From contig NC_063017.1 of assembly GCF_020509005.1 (NCBI RefSeq), positions 1,302,001 to 1,366,000 of the forward strand: a stretch of 64,000 bases of DNA, read 5' to 3'. The notes under the pieces were generated by a model that was not told the origin of the DNA, searched no databases, and saw only the letters and a list, made by a program, of their open reading frames with translations. Within the stretch, counting starts at the first letter, position 1, and the number at the start of each line of letters is the position of its first letter. Below are positions 1 through 11,649 of this stretch, piece by piece. The position numbers and the translations under genes are program-made. This DNA is from Fulvia fulva. Its lineage: Eukaryota > Ascomycota > Dothideomycetes > Mycosphaerellales > Mycosphaerellaceae.

Positions 1-2734
1 TATTAGTCGTCGGCTTTACGTCAAAGGGATCAGGGGTATTGTGTATTTGCGTGTGAATTTCTAGTTAAGAAAGAGAGAGGTAGAAGTAGAATCTATAAGG
101 CCTCGAGCCTTTCTATATTATATTATTACGGGTAACACTATATAAGGGTATATAGCTAGCTGTTGTTTATCTAGTACGTATGCCGATATCTTAAGCTCCT
201 TACTATAGTCTGTTACCGTCTCTTATATTCCGTGTCTCTTAATCTTATACTCTTTCTGTCCTAGGAAGTTCGGGTGACCGCTATCTACTACGCTTAGGTA
301 GCGGTCGTGCCATTTGCCTAGTACGGATCGGCGGCTAGGGAACTGAGGTTTACGTTCGGATTCGGCGTAGTATTACGTAGACGCGGTAGGCGGTAGTCGC
401 TATCGTACCTATATATTAGGTATTTAGGGTTAGTCGATACGTAAGAACCTATACGGTAGCGGTAGTACTTACCCTACTTCTTAAGGTCTTCGCGCTACTT
501 ACGGTTAAGCGTAGGTAGGTTCTATAGATATGTCGGTAGATCCTCCTTCTTCTTAGTACTAGCGTCCTATAGTAGGCGCTATACTAAGGCACCTACTATA
601 CCGGTAGCGGTACCGGTAACTACGTTACCGTTATTCTAGTTATTCTAGCCGCTATTACCGTTCGAGTTGCTATTACTACGGGGGCGCTCCCTCTACGGGT
701 ATAGTCGATCTGTCTCGTAGAAGCTCTCGTCTAGTATAATATACTCCTCGATAACGTCTTATATACTATCTAGGCGGCGGTCGACTTCGCGGTCGCCGAA
801 GGTCTTAATAAAGTACTTACGGTTTGGTCGGTTACGGAATAGTATAAGCTCGGTCTTATTGGTCTATAATATCTAGGCGCGTAACTTCGAGTAGCGGGTA
901 TAGAAGGCTATAAAGGTTTCGCCTTATTCTTACTTATAGGTAGTAATATTAACTATAGCCTTAGTTCCTTTATTACGTATACTATATTAGCGTATTATCT
1001 AATCTAACAACTCTTCTCTAGTCTTAAACTCGTTAAAGGACTACTGTCTAGGCATAGGGATCCTCGGCTTAATGCTTCGCTAAGGATCACCTTACGTCTA
1101 TCTATATACGAAGCGTAGACTATCTACCTTAGTACGGAAGGTTACTATAGTTAGCTTTAGGAGAACACTACTATACTAGCTGTCGAAATTAGGGTTATTA
1201 TCGTTCTTAAAGTGCTTAGGGTTAGGCACACCCTTACCGATCTCTATGCCGCGAGTAAGGGTGCGGTTAATAGTAAAGAGACGTTCTAGAAGGTTAACTA
1301 GTAGTGTCTAGGTACGGGTATTACGTATTCTCGAGTTACGACTATTATTAGGTCCTAGTCGCGGACGGTCGTTATTACGTCTCCGGCTATTATTACTACG
1401 GTCATCGTCGTCTCTATTATTATTACTACTACCGCTACCGCTACCTCTACTAGTAGCTTCGCGATACCTACGTAATAGCTACTCGAGTAAGGTCTCGCGT
1501 AGGCGGGAACGAGAAGGTCGGCGGCCTAAGCGGCCCCTACCTCCGTTCTATATAGTGTCTCCTACCTTAAGCCGAGCCTTTAGGTTATCGACTTCTTGTT
1601 ATAGGGCCTAGTTCTTCGCCTTAGCATCTTGTGCCTTCTTCTTCTCCTTCTCGTAGATCTCGCTAAACTACTTATATAGGTTATTAGCTTCCTTATATTT
1701 CTTCCCTAGCTCTTATAACTTAGCTAGGTCGTAATCCTTCTTGCTCTTAAGATCTACTACCATTTTCTATATAACAAGCTCTTCACTTCGTAGCATCTTA
1801 TAGATGCGGTCGTATTCGGTGTATAGCGTAGTGTACTAGGTGTTCTAGAGGTCATTAGCTCGCTCTATTATATCGAGTTGTCTACCCTTAGTAATCGCCG
1901 TGTTAACTACTTATAGCACGAAGTCGTAGGTGGTCCTCGGGTGTTAGGATATAAGGGTCGTAAGGTTGTCTAGGGTAACATTCTAGTATTCGGATGCAAG
2001 AATGTGTTCTACCTTGTCGAGTAATAGATACACCTCGTCTAGGTCGCCGCCTAGGTTCTCTTCGAGCTTAAACTCGAACAGTTCTATAAAGTCAATCTTA
2101 CTACCTTCTTCTCGCTCGAAGGCCTTCTAGTAAGCTTTATTAATCTCTTGTTATAGCGCGACACCGGTGTCTACTATAACCCGCTAGTTGTCGTCCTATG
2201 TCTAACTCTAAGGAAAAGAGGAGAGGTCGGGGAAAAGAGATATACGCTACTTACTTTTACCCTTAGGCTTAGGTAGCGGTAGTATACCGCCGTTCGCTGT
2301 TTATAAAGTTATATTGTCTAGGTTCGGGGGAGGCGTAACGGTGCCTATATCGTGACTATCTACGAGCGCGCGGCCACTTACTAATAGTATCGCCGCGTTA
2401 CGTTCTCTAGGTATCTACGCGCTATACGCCTTACCGTGTTCTATGTTCTAATACGACTCTACGCGTTCTCGAGTTCTACGGTTCTGTCTATTCCTATTAT
2501 TACGCGTCCCTTACCTAGATCCGCGATCTAGGTAGGGTAGTAGAACAAACTATAAGGGCGCGCGTACTATAGGGTCCGAACGAGATAGTTATTATTCTAC
2601 GAAGCTACGAAAGAGGAGCGCGAGGCGCGGCGAAGTTATAAAGCAAAGCTAAGCCGCGCTAACCCGATATAGAAGGTCCGCGGTTTAGCCGGGCCGACGT
2701 AGCTATAGTGAGGGGTCGCGGGCTGCCCGTGACA
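1..2734 (-). mobile_element. Gyp1 copy A, Ty3/gypsy chromovirus, 5' part, RIP-degraded
   Basis: Minus-strand 5' section of a Ty3/gypsy element, cut by the window edge. Its 5' LTR is 2551-2734 (184 bp, the same length as in copies B, C and D). It is followed on the minus strand by the putative primer site and a degenerate gag region (about 2210 down to 250). It matches 8911-11644 of full-length copy B in reverse complement. No open frame survives; stops sit where Trp and Gln codons would be. Only gag and the upstream part of pol are represented. Confidence 0.88.
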
Positions 2735-2989
2735 CTTAAGACAATATATAGTAGTTAGTATATAATACTACTAACTACTACGATACCCTATAGTAGTAGA
2801 TAATAGATGCCCTTACCGTAGGAGACCGTAAGGAGATTATAGGCAATACGGACCCTAATCGCGAGCTATATCTATTAATATTTATACTACTAGAAGATAT
2901 GTTAACAAACAACGCGTCTAATACACTACTCATCTCTATAGATCTAGAGCTCTATATACTAGAGGAGTCTAACTATATATATATATATA
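2735..2989. other. Unassigned RIP-degraded spacer
   Basis: About 255 bp between the Gyp1 LTR and the Fot1-like element, AT-rich, ending in an (AT)n run. It is repeated in reverse complement at 8658-8910. I recognise no gene or element here. Confidence 0.6.
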
Positions 2990-2991
2990 TA

Positions 2992-4124
2992 ACGTGCTTT
3001 ACTACCGAGCGGGCTATACTACCGAGCGGGCCCTTTTTACTAAGAACTATACCACTTCTATAGATATAGCTATATAACTACTATTATAGCGTTTATTGTC
3101 TTTAAACGACGCCGAACTGACCTTAGCTGTCTAGGCCACGAAACGCGACGCGACAATTACGAATCGACTTACTATAAAGGTATACAACGCGTCTCGAACT
3201 ACACTAGGGTATCGATTAAATAGACAACCTCCTCGGAGTAACTACGAGCCTAATTCGAAGAAGCTTATATAGCTAGAAGAGAGAGTAATACTTAAGTATA
3301 TACTCGAGCTAGATCTTAGAGGTTTCCCGCTATTAAAGGCTAGTATACGAGCAATAGCCGATTTATTACTATAAGAGAAGGGTCTTAAGCCCGCTAGTCT
3401 TAATTAGATAGACAGGTTTATAAGGCGGCATCGTGAGCTAGAGGTTCGTATAACACGTAGATACGATCGTTAGCGAGCCCTAATAGAAGATCTAGACGTT
3501 ATCGAGAAGTAGTTCTTACTTATACGTAATATAAAGTAGAAGTATAGTATCCTTAACTAGGGCACCTATAACTTCGACAAGATAGTGTTTATAATAGGTG
3601 TCATTACGTCTTAGAGCGTCGTTACGGGTTCGGAAAGGTGTAGTAGAAAGAGGAAGGTCTTTTAATAGGGTAATAGAGAGGGAGTAGAGAGATAGCGTAT
3701 TAGATAGCTCTTATACGAAGCGAGATTAGTAAGCTACGTAAGTCTAACGAGGCCCTTATATAGCGGAAAGCACGAAAGCGCAAGTACATTTAGTCTAGAG
3801 GGTCTCTAACCTTTGATAAGGCGTCGTAATTAATACCTCTAGAGGATACTAGGAGGTAGGAAGTAAGTAGAGAGTCGCTAGATAGTGTTCGGCTAGTACT
3901 AAGGCTACGACGCTATAAGCAATATAGCGAGTCGGGGTATAACGTACGTACCTATCAAGTAGACTTACTAGATAGCAAAGAAGCTAAAGAGGAATTGTCC
4001 TCCTAGTAACGATTCTATAGGATGTCGTCGTGTTAAGATACCGTCGTAATTAAAGTAGAAGTAGTATAGTTCTTAGTAAAAGTAGCCCGCTCGGTAGTAT
4101 AGCCCGCTCGGTAGTAAAGCACGT
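2992..4124 (+). mobile_element. Fot1/pogo-like DNA transposon, internally deleted (copy 1)
   Basis: A 1,133-bp element with inverted ends starting ACGTGCTTTACTACCGAGCG and flanked by TA, the target duplication of Tc1/mariner-pogo elements. Each end carries the motif CTACCGAGCGGG twice in tandem. The plus strand shows traces of a CENP-B-like DNA-binding region and the first part of a DDE_1 transposase (YNFDKIVF near 3570; the family motif has DE at this point). It then jumps to the basic C-terminal region (near 3770-3810). The part carrying the second and third catalytic Asp is missing, and the rest is full of RIP stops. It is therefore non-autonomous and dead. The same deletion is seen in copies 2 and 3. 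Confidence 0.85.
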
Positions 4125-4126
4125 TA

Positions 4127-6180
4127 TATATATTGTTTATTATGCTATTATAGAGCCTATTAGCCTATATAGCTATACTACCTACTTCTAGTTATAAAGG
4201 GGAAACTCGTATTATAGAGTAAAAACCCCCTCTCCTCTCCTATACGTTCTTAACCTTACCTTCTTTCGTATTTTCCTTATTAGAGGTATACTAGTGTTAT
4301 AGGCCTACCCTAATAACTACCTTGTCTGTACCCTCTTAACCTCCCGCCTCTTCTCTATCTACTCCTCCGTCTCGCTAGCTAGCGCGAACTGTTTAAGAAA
4401 GCCCTACTATACTATCTACTATACTATCCGTCTTACGTCTCGCTTATCCGTTACGATTAACTAGTAGTCGCGTCTTACTACCTTAGCTCTCTACTAGCCT
4501 CGTCCTTCTACCTATTACGGGCACTATAGTATTATATGCTCCGGGTTCTATAACGGGTAGTTATACTAGTATAGTAGGCTATATACGTCCGGCACTTTCC
4601 TTCTATATAGGTAGGCCCTTAACCCGATATGTTCGGACCTAATCTATATCGTAATACTTACTTCGGCCCTTATTATGTCACGGTAGAGTAGGTAGTTATG
4701 TCTCTAGAAGGGGCGTAAGGCTAGGGGTCCTCGATTTAGTAGGGGATTCTCTTTCTATTCCTGTTCCTAAAGGTAGCCCGCTACCTACTCTACGAGGCTT
4801 TACGTCTTTACCTTATTACCCTTTTTCCTCCGTACCTTTTCCTCCTCCTCCTTCCTCTCTAGCTACTCCTAGGTTCGCTTAACGACTTTAAACGTACGTA
4901 GGTCGTCTTACTTTTAGCTTTAACGTACCCTAAGGCTAGGTAGTCGGTCGTACCTACTAGCGATCTTCTCCGTAGAGTCCCGAATAGCTTATTATACTAG
5001 ATAATCCGCCGTCTTCTTAGGGTCTTCTCTCCGTATTTTAGGGCGATATAACCGTACTATTAGTATTAGAAGTATTGTAGTACCCTATAGCTACTCTAAT
5101 AGATCTCCGTGTCTATTCGCTCGTAGTTCTAGAATAGCCTATTGTCTAGTATCTAGTTAGCTTGTTCCGCTGTCTCTACCTAGATAATAAGCGATAAATA
5201 CGTCTTCTCTCGGTCTACTATCTTATATAGCTATACCGCCTTCGTTAGTCGTACTCCTAGGGAGGTGTTCTAGTTCTATACTTAGAGGTAGGGAAGGTCT
5301 TCGACCTTAAATGTCCTAGGGACCCGGTAGGCGATAACGGTAAACTATTGGTAGGAGACTCGTACCGACTTCGCGACTTTAGTAGTCTACTCCTTATAGG
5401 TCTCTAGTTTTCGTCTATTAGACTCTTATACGGTAAAGAGTCTCACTACGCCTATTGCCTCTACCCTCGCTCTAACTACCTCCTTCTAGCCGATTCTATC
5501 GACAATCTCTTTGCTTATTAGGGCTACGATTTCTTATTTCTCCGCCGGATTAGTAATATATAGGCGTACCGCCTTACTTGCCTTTAGAGGGGGTTAATTC
5601 TTACCTACTACTACTATTACCTATATAGTTAGTCTCTAGGCTGCCTTCTATATTACTTATTAGATTGTCTTCGGGATTTAGTATAATAGCGCTTTTAGCG
5701 CTCCTAGTAGCTATACTATAGTGTTCTTATATATCCGGGCTAGGTGTTCGTTATCCCCTAGTAACTTTTCCGCCTCCGTATATAGGGTCGTCTACGCTAT
5801 ATTATTAGTCGTTAGCCTCTACTTTCTATATAGTAGGCCTTAGCTTATGTCCTAGGTTTTTTCTTAGTTTGTTCCCCGGTTTAGCTCTTAGTATAGAATA
5901 TTCGTAAGGCTATAGCTCTCGTTAGTTACTATCCTTCGCTACTATTCGGGGTCGCGCTTCCTAATTAGGTAGTTGTCCTCTACAACTCTATAATCCTAGA
6001 GTCTGCCTTTAGGGGAACGGAACCTTAGTTTTAGGGTTCTTTATACTACGATTACGCCGCCGCTAGCGTAGGCGGGTCGCTACTACTTAAGTAGATTACT
6101 CGTCTTAATAAGGGCTATCGAATAAATAGTCCTCGTAGATATTCCGCTCTCTTCGCCTTTTCTCTATTACGGTATATATA
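4127..6180 (-). mobile_element. Tad-like LINE fragment, RIP-degraded, rearranged
   Basis: Minus-strand LINE remains. 4127-5016 matches in reverse complement the 3' part of the LINE at 6631-7520. 5017 to about 6180 reads on the minus strand as a gag-like LINE ORF1, recognised by an ORF1-type motif near 5250-5400 that includes the string WVETAEQAN once a stop is read as Trp. ORF1 sits directly beside 3' sequence, so the endonuclease/reverse transcriptase part is missing, either by deletion or because 5016/5017 is the breakpoint of the inverted duplication. No intact frame remains. Confidence 0.65.
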
Positions 6181-6199
6181 GTATACTTACTATAATATA

Positions 6200-7520
6200 T
6201 AAGTAACGGTAACTATCTAGGGTTACCTAACGAAGCCCTCTCTCGAATTACGAGTCCTAGGAATCTAGCTAGACCCTATACTTAGCTAGAACCCCTAGAT
6301 TAGGAAAGCCTAGAATAGAGCCTAGGTTAATAAGGTTATAAAAACTAGACTTATAACGTTAATATAGGGAGCTACGTTTAATAAGGTAAGGATTATATAT
6401 AAGACGATCGTAAAACTAGTAATGCTCTACGGGGCCTAGATATAGGGGATAGGAGGAGTAGGCAAACCGATCCCGAAGCGGATAGGGGGACCCCTAAACC
6501 GGACTTAGGCCGCGAACCTTAGACGGATACTAGGAGCCTATAAGATAATGCTAACGAGAGTAGTAGAGGTAGAGATAGGGTCCCCCCCGATTAAATATTA
6601 CATTAAGGGAATAAGGATCTAATACGCTAGGAAGACGGCGGATTATCTAGTATAATAAGCTATTCGGGACTCTACGGAGAAGATCGCTAGTAGGTACGAC
6701 CGACTACCTAGCCTTAGGGTACGTTAAAGCTAAAAGTAAGACGACCTACGTACGTTTAAAGTCGTTAAGCGAACCTAGGAGTAGCTAGAGAGGAAGGAGG
6801 AGGAGGAAAAGGTACGGAGGAAAAAGGGTAATAAGGTAAAGACGTAAAGCCTCGTAGAGTAGGTAGCGGGCTACCTTTAGGAACAGGAATAGAAAGAGAA
6901 TCCCCTACTAAATCGAGGACCCCTAGCCTTACGCCCCTTCTAGAGACATAACTACCTACTCTACCGTGACATAATAAGGGCCGAAGTAAGTATTACGATA
7001 TAGATTAGGTCCGAACATATCGGGTTAAGGGCCTACCTATATAGAAGGAAAGTGCCGGACGTATATAGCCTACTATACTAGTATAACTACCCGTTATAGA
7101 ACCCGGAGCATATAATACTATAGTGCCCGTAATAGGTAGAAGGACGAGGCTAGTAGAGAGCTAAGGTAGTAAGACGCGACTACTAGTTAATCGTAACGGA
7201 TAAGCGAGACGTAAGACGGATAGTATAGTAGATAGTATAGTAGGGCTTTCTTAAACAGTTCGCGCTAGCTAGCGAGACGGAGGAGTAGATAGAGAAGAGG
7301 CGGGAGGTTAAGAGGGTACAGACAAGGTAGTTATTAGGGTAGGCCTATAACACTAGTATACCTCTAATAAGGAAAATACGAAAGAAGGTAAGGTTAAGAA
7401 CGTATAGGAGAGGAGAGGGGGTTTTTACTCTATAATACGAGTTTCCCCTTTATAACTAGAAGTAGGTAGTATAGCTATATAGGCTAATAGGCTCTATAAT
7501 AGCATAATAAACAATATATA
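6200..7520 (+). mobile_element. Tad-like LINE 3' fragment, RIP-degraded
   Basis: Plus-strand 3' part of the same LINE family as 23050-31963. The stretch at 6390-6480 matches 25290-25380 closely (both encode ...LYGA*I*GIGGVGKPIPKR). The 3' region resembles 31812-31943. There is no ATCT tail here, because the element ends against the TA flank of the Fot1-like copy. The 5' limit is approximate. Confidence 0.7.
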
Positions 7521-7522
7521 TA

Positions 7523-8655
7523 ACGTGCTTTACTACCGAGCGGGCTATACTACCGAGCGGGCTACTTTTACTAAGAACTATACTACTTCTACTTTAATTA
7601 CGACGGTATCTTAACACGACGACATCCTATAGAATCGTTACTAGGAGGACAATTCCTCTTTAGCTTCTTTGCTATCTAGTAAGTCTACTTGATAGGTACG
7701 TACGTTATACCCCGACTCGCTATATTGCTTATAGCGTCGTAGCCTTAGTACTAGCCGAACACTATCTAGCGACTCTCTACTTACTTCCTACCTCCTAGTA
7801 TCCTCTAGAGGTATTAATTACGACGCCTTATCAAAGGTTAGAGACCCTCTAGACTAAATGTACTTGCGCTTTCGTGCTTTCCGCTATATAAGGGCCTCGT
7901 TAGACTTACGTAGCTTACTAATCTCGCTTCGTATAAGAGCTATCTAATACGCTATCTCTCTACTCCCTCTCTATTACCCTATTAAAAGACCTTCCTCTTT
8001 CTACTACACCTTTCCGAACCCGTAACGACGCTCTAAGACGTAATGACACCTATTATAAACACTATCTTGTCGAAGTTATAGGTGCCCTAGTTAAGGATAC
8101 TATACTTCTACTTTATATTACGTATAAGTAAGAACTACTTCTCGATAACGTCTAGATCTTCTATTAGGGCTCGCTAACGATCGTATCTACGTGTTATACG
8201 AACCTCTAGCTCACGATGCCGCCTTATAAACCTGTCTATCTAATTAAGACTAGCGGGCTTAAGACCCTTCTCTTATAGTAATAAATCGGCTATTGCTCGT
8301 ATACTAGCCTTTAATAGCGGGAAACCTCTAAGATCTAGCTCGAGTATATACTTAAGTATTACTCTCTCTTCTAGCTATATAAGCTTCTTCGAATTAGGCT
8401 CGTAGTTACTCCGAGGAGGTTGTCTATTTAATCGATACCCTAGTGTAGTTCGAGACGCGTTGTATACCTTTATAGTAAGTCGATTCGTAATTGTCGCGTC
8501 GCGTTTCGTGGCCTAGACAGCTAAGGTCAGTTCGGCGTCGTTTAAAGACAATAAACGCTATAATAGTAGTTATATAGCTATATCTATAGAAGTGGTATAG
8601 TTCTTAGTAAAAAGGGCCCGCTCGGTAGTATAGCCCGCTCGGTAGTAAAGCACGT
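7523..8655 (-). mobile_element. Fot1/pogo-like DNA transposon, internally deleted (copy 2)
   Basis: Reverse complement of copy 1 (2992-4124), with the same length and the same TA flanks. It was copied as part of the inverted duplication rather than by a separate transposition, because the sequence on both sides is also mirrored. Confidence 0.85.
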
Positions 8656-8910
8656 TATATATATATATATAGTTAGACTCCTCTAGTATATAGAGCTCTA
8701 GATCTATAGAGATGAGTAGTGTATTAGACGCGTTGTTTGTTAACATATCTTCTAGTAGTATAAATATTAATAGATATAGCTCGCGATTAGGGTCCGTATT
8801 GCCTATAATCTCCTTACGGTCTCCTACGGTAAGGGCATCTATTATCTACTACTATAGGGTATCGTAGTAGTTAGTAGTATTATATACTAACTACTATATA
8901 TTGTCTTAAG

Positions 8911-9094
8911 TGTCACGGGCAGCCCGCGACCCCTCACTATAGCTACGTCGGCCCGGCTAAACCGCGGACCTTCTATATCGGGTTAGCGCGGCTTAGCTTT
9001 GCTTTATAACTTCGCCGCGCCTCGCGCTCCTCTTTCGTAGCTTCGTAGAATAATAACTATCTCGTTCGGACCCTATAGTACGCGCGCCCTTATA
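8911..9094 (+). repeat. Gyp1-B 5' LTR
   Basis: 184 bp beginning TGTCACGGGCAGCCCG. A TATA box (TATAA) lies about 90 bp from the 3' end. The sequence matching the presumed transcript start, GTAGAACAA in the 3' LTR, is GTAGAATAA here through one C-to-T change. It aligns without gaps to the 3' LTR and to the LTRs at 2551-2734, 40114-40297 and 58640-58823. Confidence 0.9.
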
Positions 9095-9096
9095 GT

Positions 9097-9131
9097 TTGT
9101 TCTACTACCCTACCTAGATCGCGGATCTAGG
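9097..9131 (+). promoter_or_regulatory. Gyp1 putative self-priming site and adjoining perfect palindrome
   Basis: TTGTTCTAC at 9097-9105, 2 nt after the 5' LTR, is the reverse complement of GTAGAACAA in the LTR (16076-16084 in the 3' LTR, 40 bp after TATAA at 16036). This is the layout of a Tf1-type self-primed element, in which the mRNA 5' end folds back as primer. A perfect 19-bp palindrome, CCTAGATCGCGGATCTAGG, follows at 9113-9131 and could form a hairpin in the RNA. There is no match to a tRNA 3' end. The geometry is seen directly; the mechanism is inferred. Confidence 0.65.
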
Positions 9132-9434
9132 TAAGGGACGCGTAATAATAGGAATAGACAGAACCGTAGAACTCGAGAACGCGTAGAGTCGTATTAGAAC
9201 ATAGAACACGGTAAGGCGTATAGCGCGTAGATACCTAGAGAACGTAACGCGGCGATACTATTAGTAAGTGGCCGCGCGCTCGTAGATAGTCACGATATAG
9301 GCACCGTTACGCCTCCCCCGAACCTAGACAATATAACTTTATAAACAGCGAACGGCGGTATACTACCGCTACCTAAGCCTAAGGGTAAAAGTAAGTAGCG
9401 TATATCTCTTTTCCCCGACCTCTCCTCTTTTCCT

Positions 9435-11390
9435 TAGAGTTAGACATAGGACGACAACTAGCGGGTTATAGTAGACACCGGTGTCGCGCTATAACAAGAG
9501 ATTAATAAAGCTTACTAGAAGGCCTTCGAGCGAGAAGAAGGTAGTAAGATTGACTTTATAGAACTGTTCGAGTTTAAGCTCGAAGAGAACCTAGGCGGCG
9601 ACCTAGACGAGGTGTATCTATTACTCGACAAGGTAGAACACATTCTTACATCCGAATACTAGAATGTTACCCTAGACAACCTTACGACCCTTATATCCTA
9701 ACACCCGAGGACCACCTACGACTTCGTGCTATAAGTAGTTAACACGGCGATTACTAAGGGTAGACAACTCGATATAATAGAGCGAGCTAATGACCTCTAG
9801 AACACCTAGTACACTACGCTATACACCGAATACGACCGCATCTATAAGATGCTACGAAGTGAAGAGCTTGTTATATAGAAAATGGTAGTAGATCTTAAGA
9901 GCAAGAAGGATTACGACCTAGCTAAGTTATAAGAGCTAGGGAAGAAATATAAGGAAGCTAATAACCTATATAAGTAGTTTAGCGAGATCTACGAGAAGGA
10001 GAAGAAGAAGGCACAAGATGCTAAGGCGAAGAACTAGGCCCTATAACAAGAAGTCGATAACCTAAAGGCTCGGCTTAAGGTAGGAGACACTATATAGAAC
10101 GGAGGTAGGGGCCGCTTAGGCCGCCGACCTTCTCGTTCCCGCCTACGCGAGACCTTACTCGAGTAGCTATTACGTAGGTATCGCGAAGCTACTAGTAGAG
10201 GTAGCGGTAGCGGTAGTAGTAATAATAATAGAGACGACGATGACCGTAGTAATAATAGCCGGAGACGTAATAACGACCGTCCGCGACTAGGACCTAATAA
10301 TAGTCGTAACTCGAGAATACGTAATACCCGTACCTAGACACTACTAGTTAACCTTCTAGAACGTCTCTTTACTATTAACCGCACCCTTACTCGCGGCATA
10401 GAGATCGGTAAGGGTGTGCCTAACCCTAAGCACTTTAAGAACGATAATAACCCTAATTTCGACAGCTAGTATAGTAGTGTTCTCCTAAAGCTGACTATAG
10501 TAACCTTCCGTACTAAGGTAGATAGTCTACGCTTCGTATATAGATAGACGTAAGGTGATCCTTAGCGAAGCATTAAGCCGAGGATCCCTATGCCTAGACA
10601 GTAGTCCTTTAACGAGTTTAAGACTAGAGAAGAGTTGTTAGATTAGATAATACGCTAATATAGTATACGTAATAAAGGAACTAAGGCTATAGTTAATATT
10701 ACTACCTATAAGTAAGAATAAGGCGAAACCTTTATAGCCTTCTATACCCGCTACTCGAAGTTACGCGCCTAGATATTATAGACCAATAAGACCGAGCTTA
10801 TACTATTCCGTAACCGACCAAACCGTAAGTACTTTATTAAGACCTTCGGCGACCGCGAAGTCGACCGCCGCCTAGATAGTATATAAGACGTTATCGAGGA
10901 GTATATTATACTAGACGAGAGCTTCTACGAGACAGATCGACTATACCCGTAGAGGGAGCGCCCCCGTAGTAATAGCAACTCGAACGGTAATAGCGGCTAG
11001 AATAACTAGAATAACGGTAACGTAGTTACCGGTACCGCTACCGGTATAGTAGGTGCCTTAGTATAGCGCCTACTATAGGACGCTAGTACTAAGAAGAAGG
11101 AGGATCTACCGACATATCTATAGAACCTACCTACGCTTAACCGTAAGTAGCGCGAAGACCTTAAGAAGTAGGGTAAGTACTACCGCTACCGTATAGGTTC
11201 TTACGTATCGACTAACCCTAAATACCTAATATATAGGTACGATAGCGACTACCGCCTACCGCGTCTACGTAATACTACGCCGAATCCGAACGTAAACCTC
11301 AGTTCCCTAGCCGCCGATCCGTAGTAGGGAAATAGCACGACCGCTACCTAAGCGTAGTAGATAGCGGTTACCTAAACTTCCTAGGACAGA
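9435..11390 (+). pseudogene. gag: Gyp1-B gag pseudogene
   Basis: Degenerate Gag reading frame. The N-terminal half reads as an acidic, helical region with a coiled-coil-like run of Lys/Glu near 9880-10060. The middle carries an Arg/Ser/Asn-rich low-complexity stretch (10120-10320). A capsid-like region follows, and a damaged zinc-knuckle-like run near 11180-11230 where Cys appear to have become Tyr, as C-to-T change would give. Many TAG/TAA stops replace expected Trp/Gln codons. It is non-functional; coordinates are approximate because the frame cannot be followed by ATG and stop. Confidence 0.7.
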
Positions 11391-11649
11391 AAGAGTATAA
11401 GATTAAGAGACACGGAATGTAAGAGACGGTAATAGACTATAGTAAGGAGCTTAAGATATCGGCATACGCACTAGATAAACAACAGCTAGCTATATACCCT
11501 TATATATTATTACCCGTAATAATATAATATAGAAAGGCTCGAGGCCTTATAGATTCTACTTCTACCTCTCTCTTTCTTGACTAGAAATTCACACGCAAAT
11601 ACACAATACCCCTGATCCCTTTGACGTAAAGCCGACGACTAATACTAGG

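Larger units (their letters stand above)
1..5016. repeat. Left arm of ~5 kb inverted repeat
   Basis: This stretch is the reverse complement of 6631-11644 with few differences. Base 1 pairs with 11644, and 5016 pairs with 6631; the two-base shift in register arises at an (AT)n run near 2980. The arm holds, in the same order as the other arm, a Gyp1 5' region, its 184-bp LTR, an unassigned 250 bp, a Fot1-like element and a LINE 3' end. The shared order of unrelated junctions shows a segmental inverted duplication rather than independent insertions. Differences are mostly C/T and G/A (for example around 288-325 against 11315-11360). The outer end lies beyond the window. Confidence 0.93.
6631..11644. 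repeat. Right arm of ~5 kb inverted repeat
   Basis: This is the partner of 1-5016. The 1.6-kb spacer (5017-6630) holds LINE sequence in both orientations and is not palindromic. The right arm runs on into the remainder of a complete Gyp1 element, which the left side may also have outside the window. Confidence 0.93.

Noticed and set aside
1..11644. Inverted repeat as an assembly artefact
   Set aside because: The arms carry scattered transition differences and a two-base length difference, which a collapsed or mirrored read would not produce; long reads are still needed to be certain.
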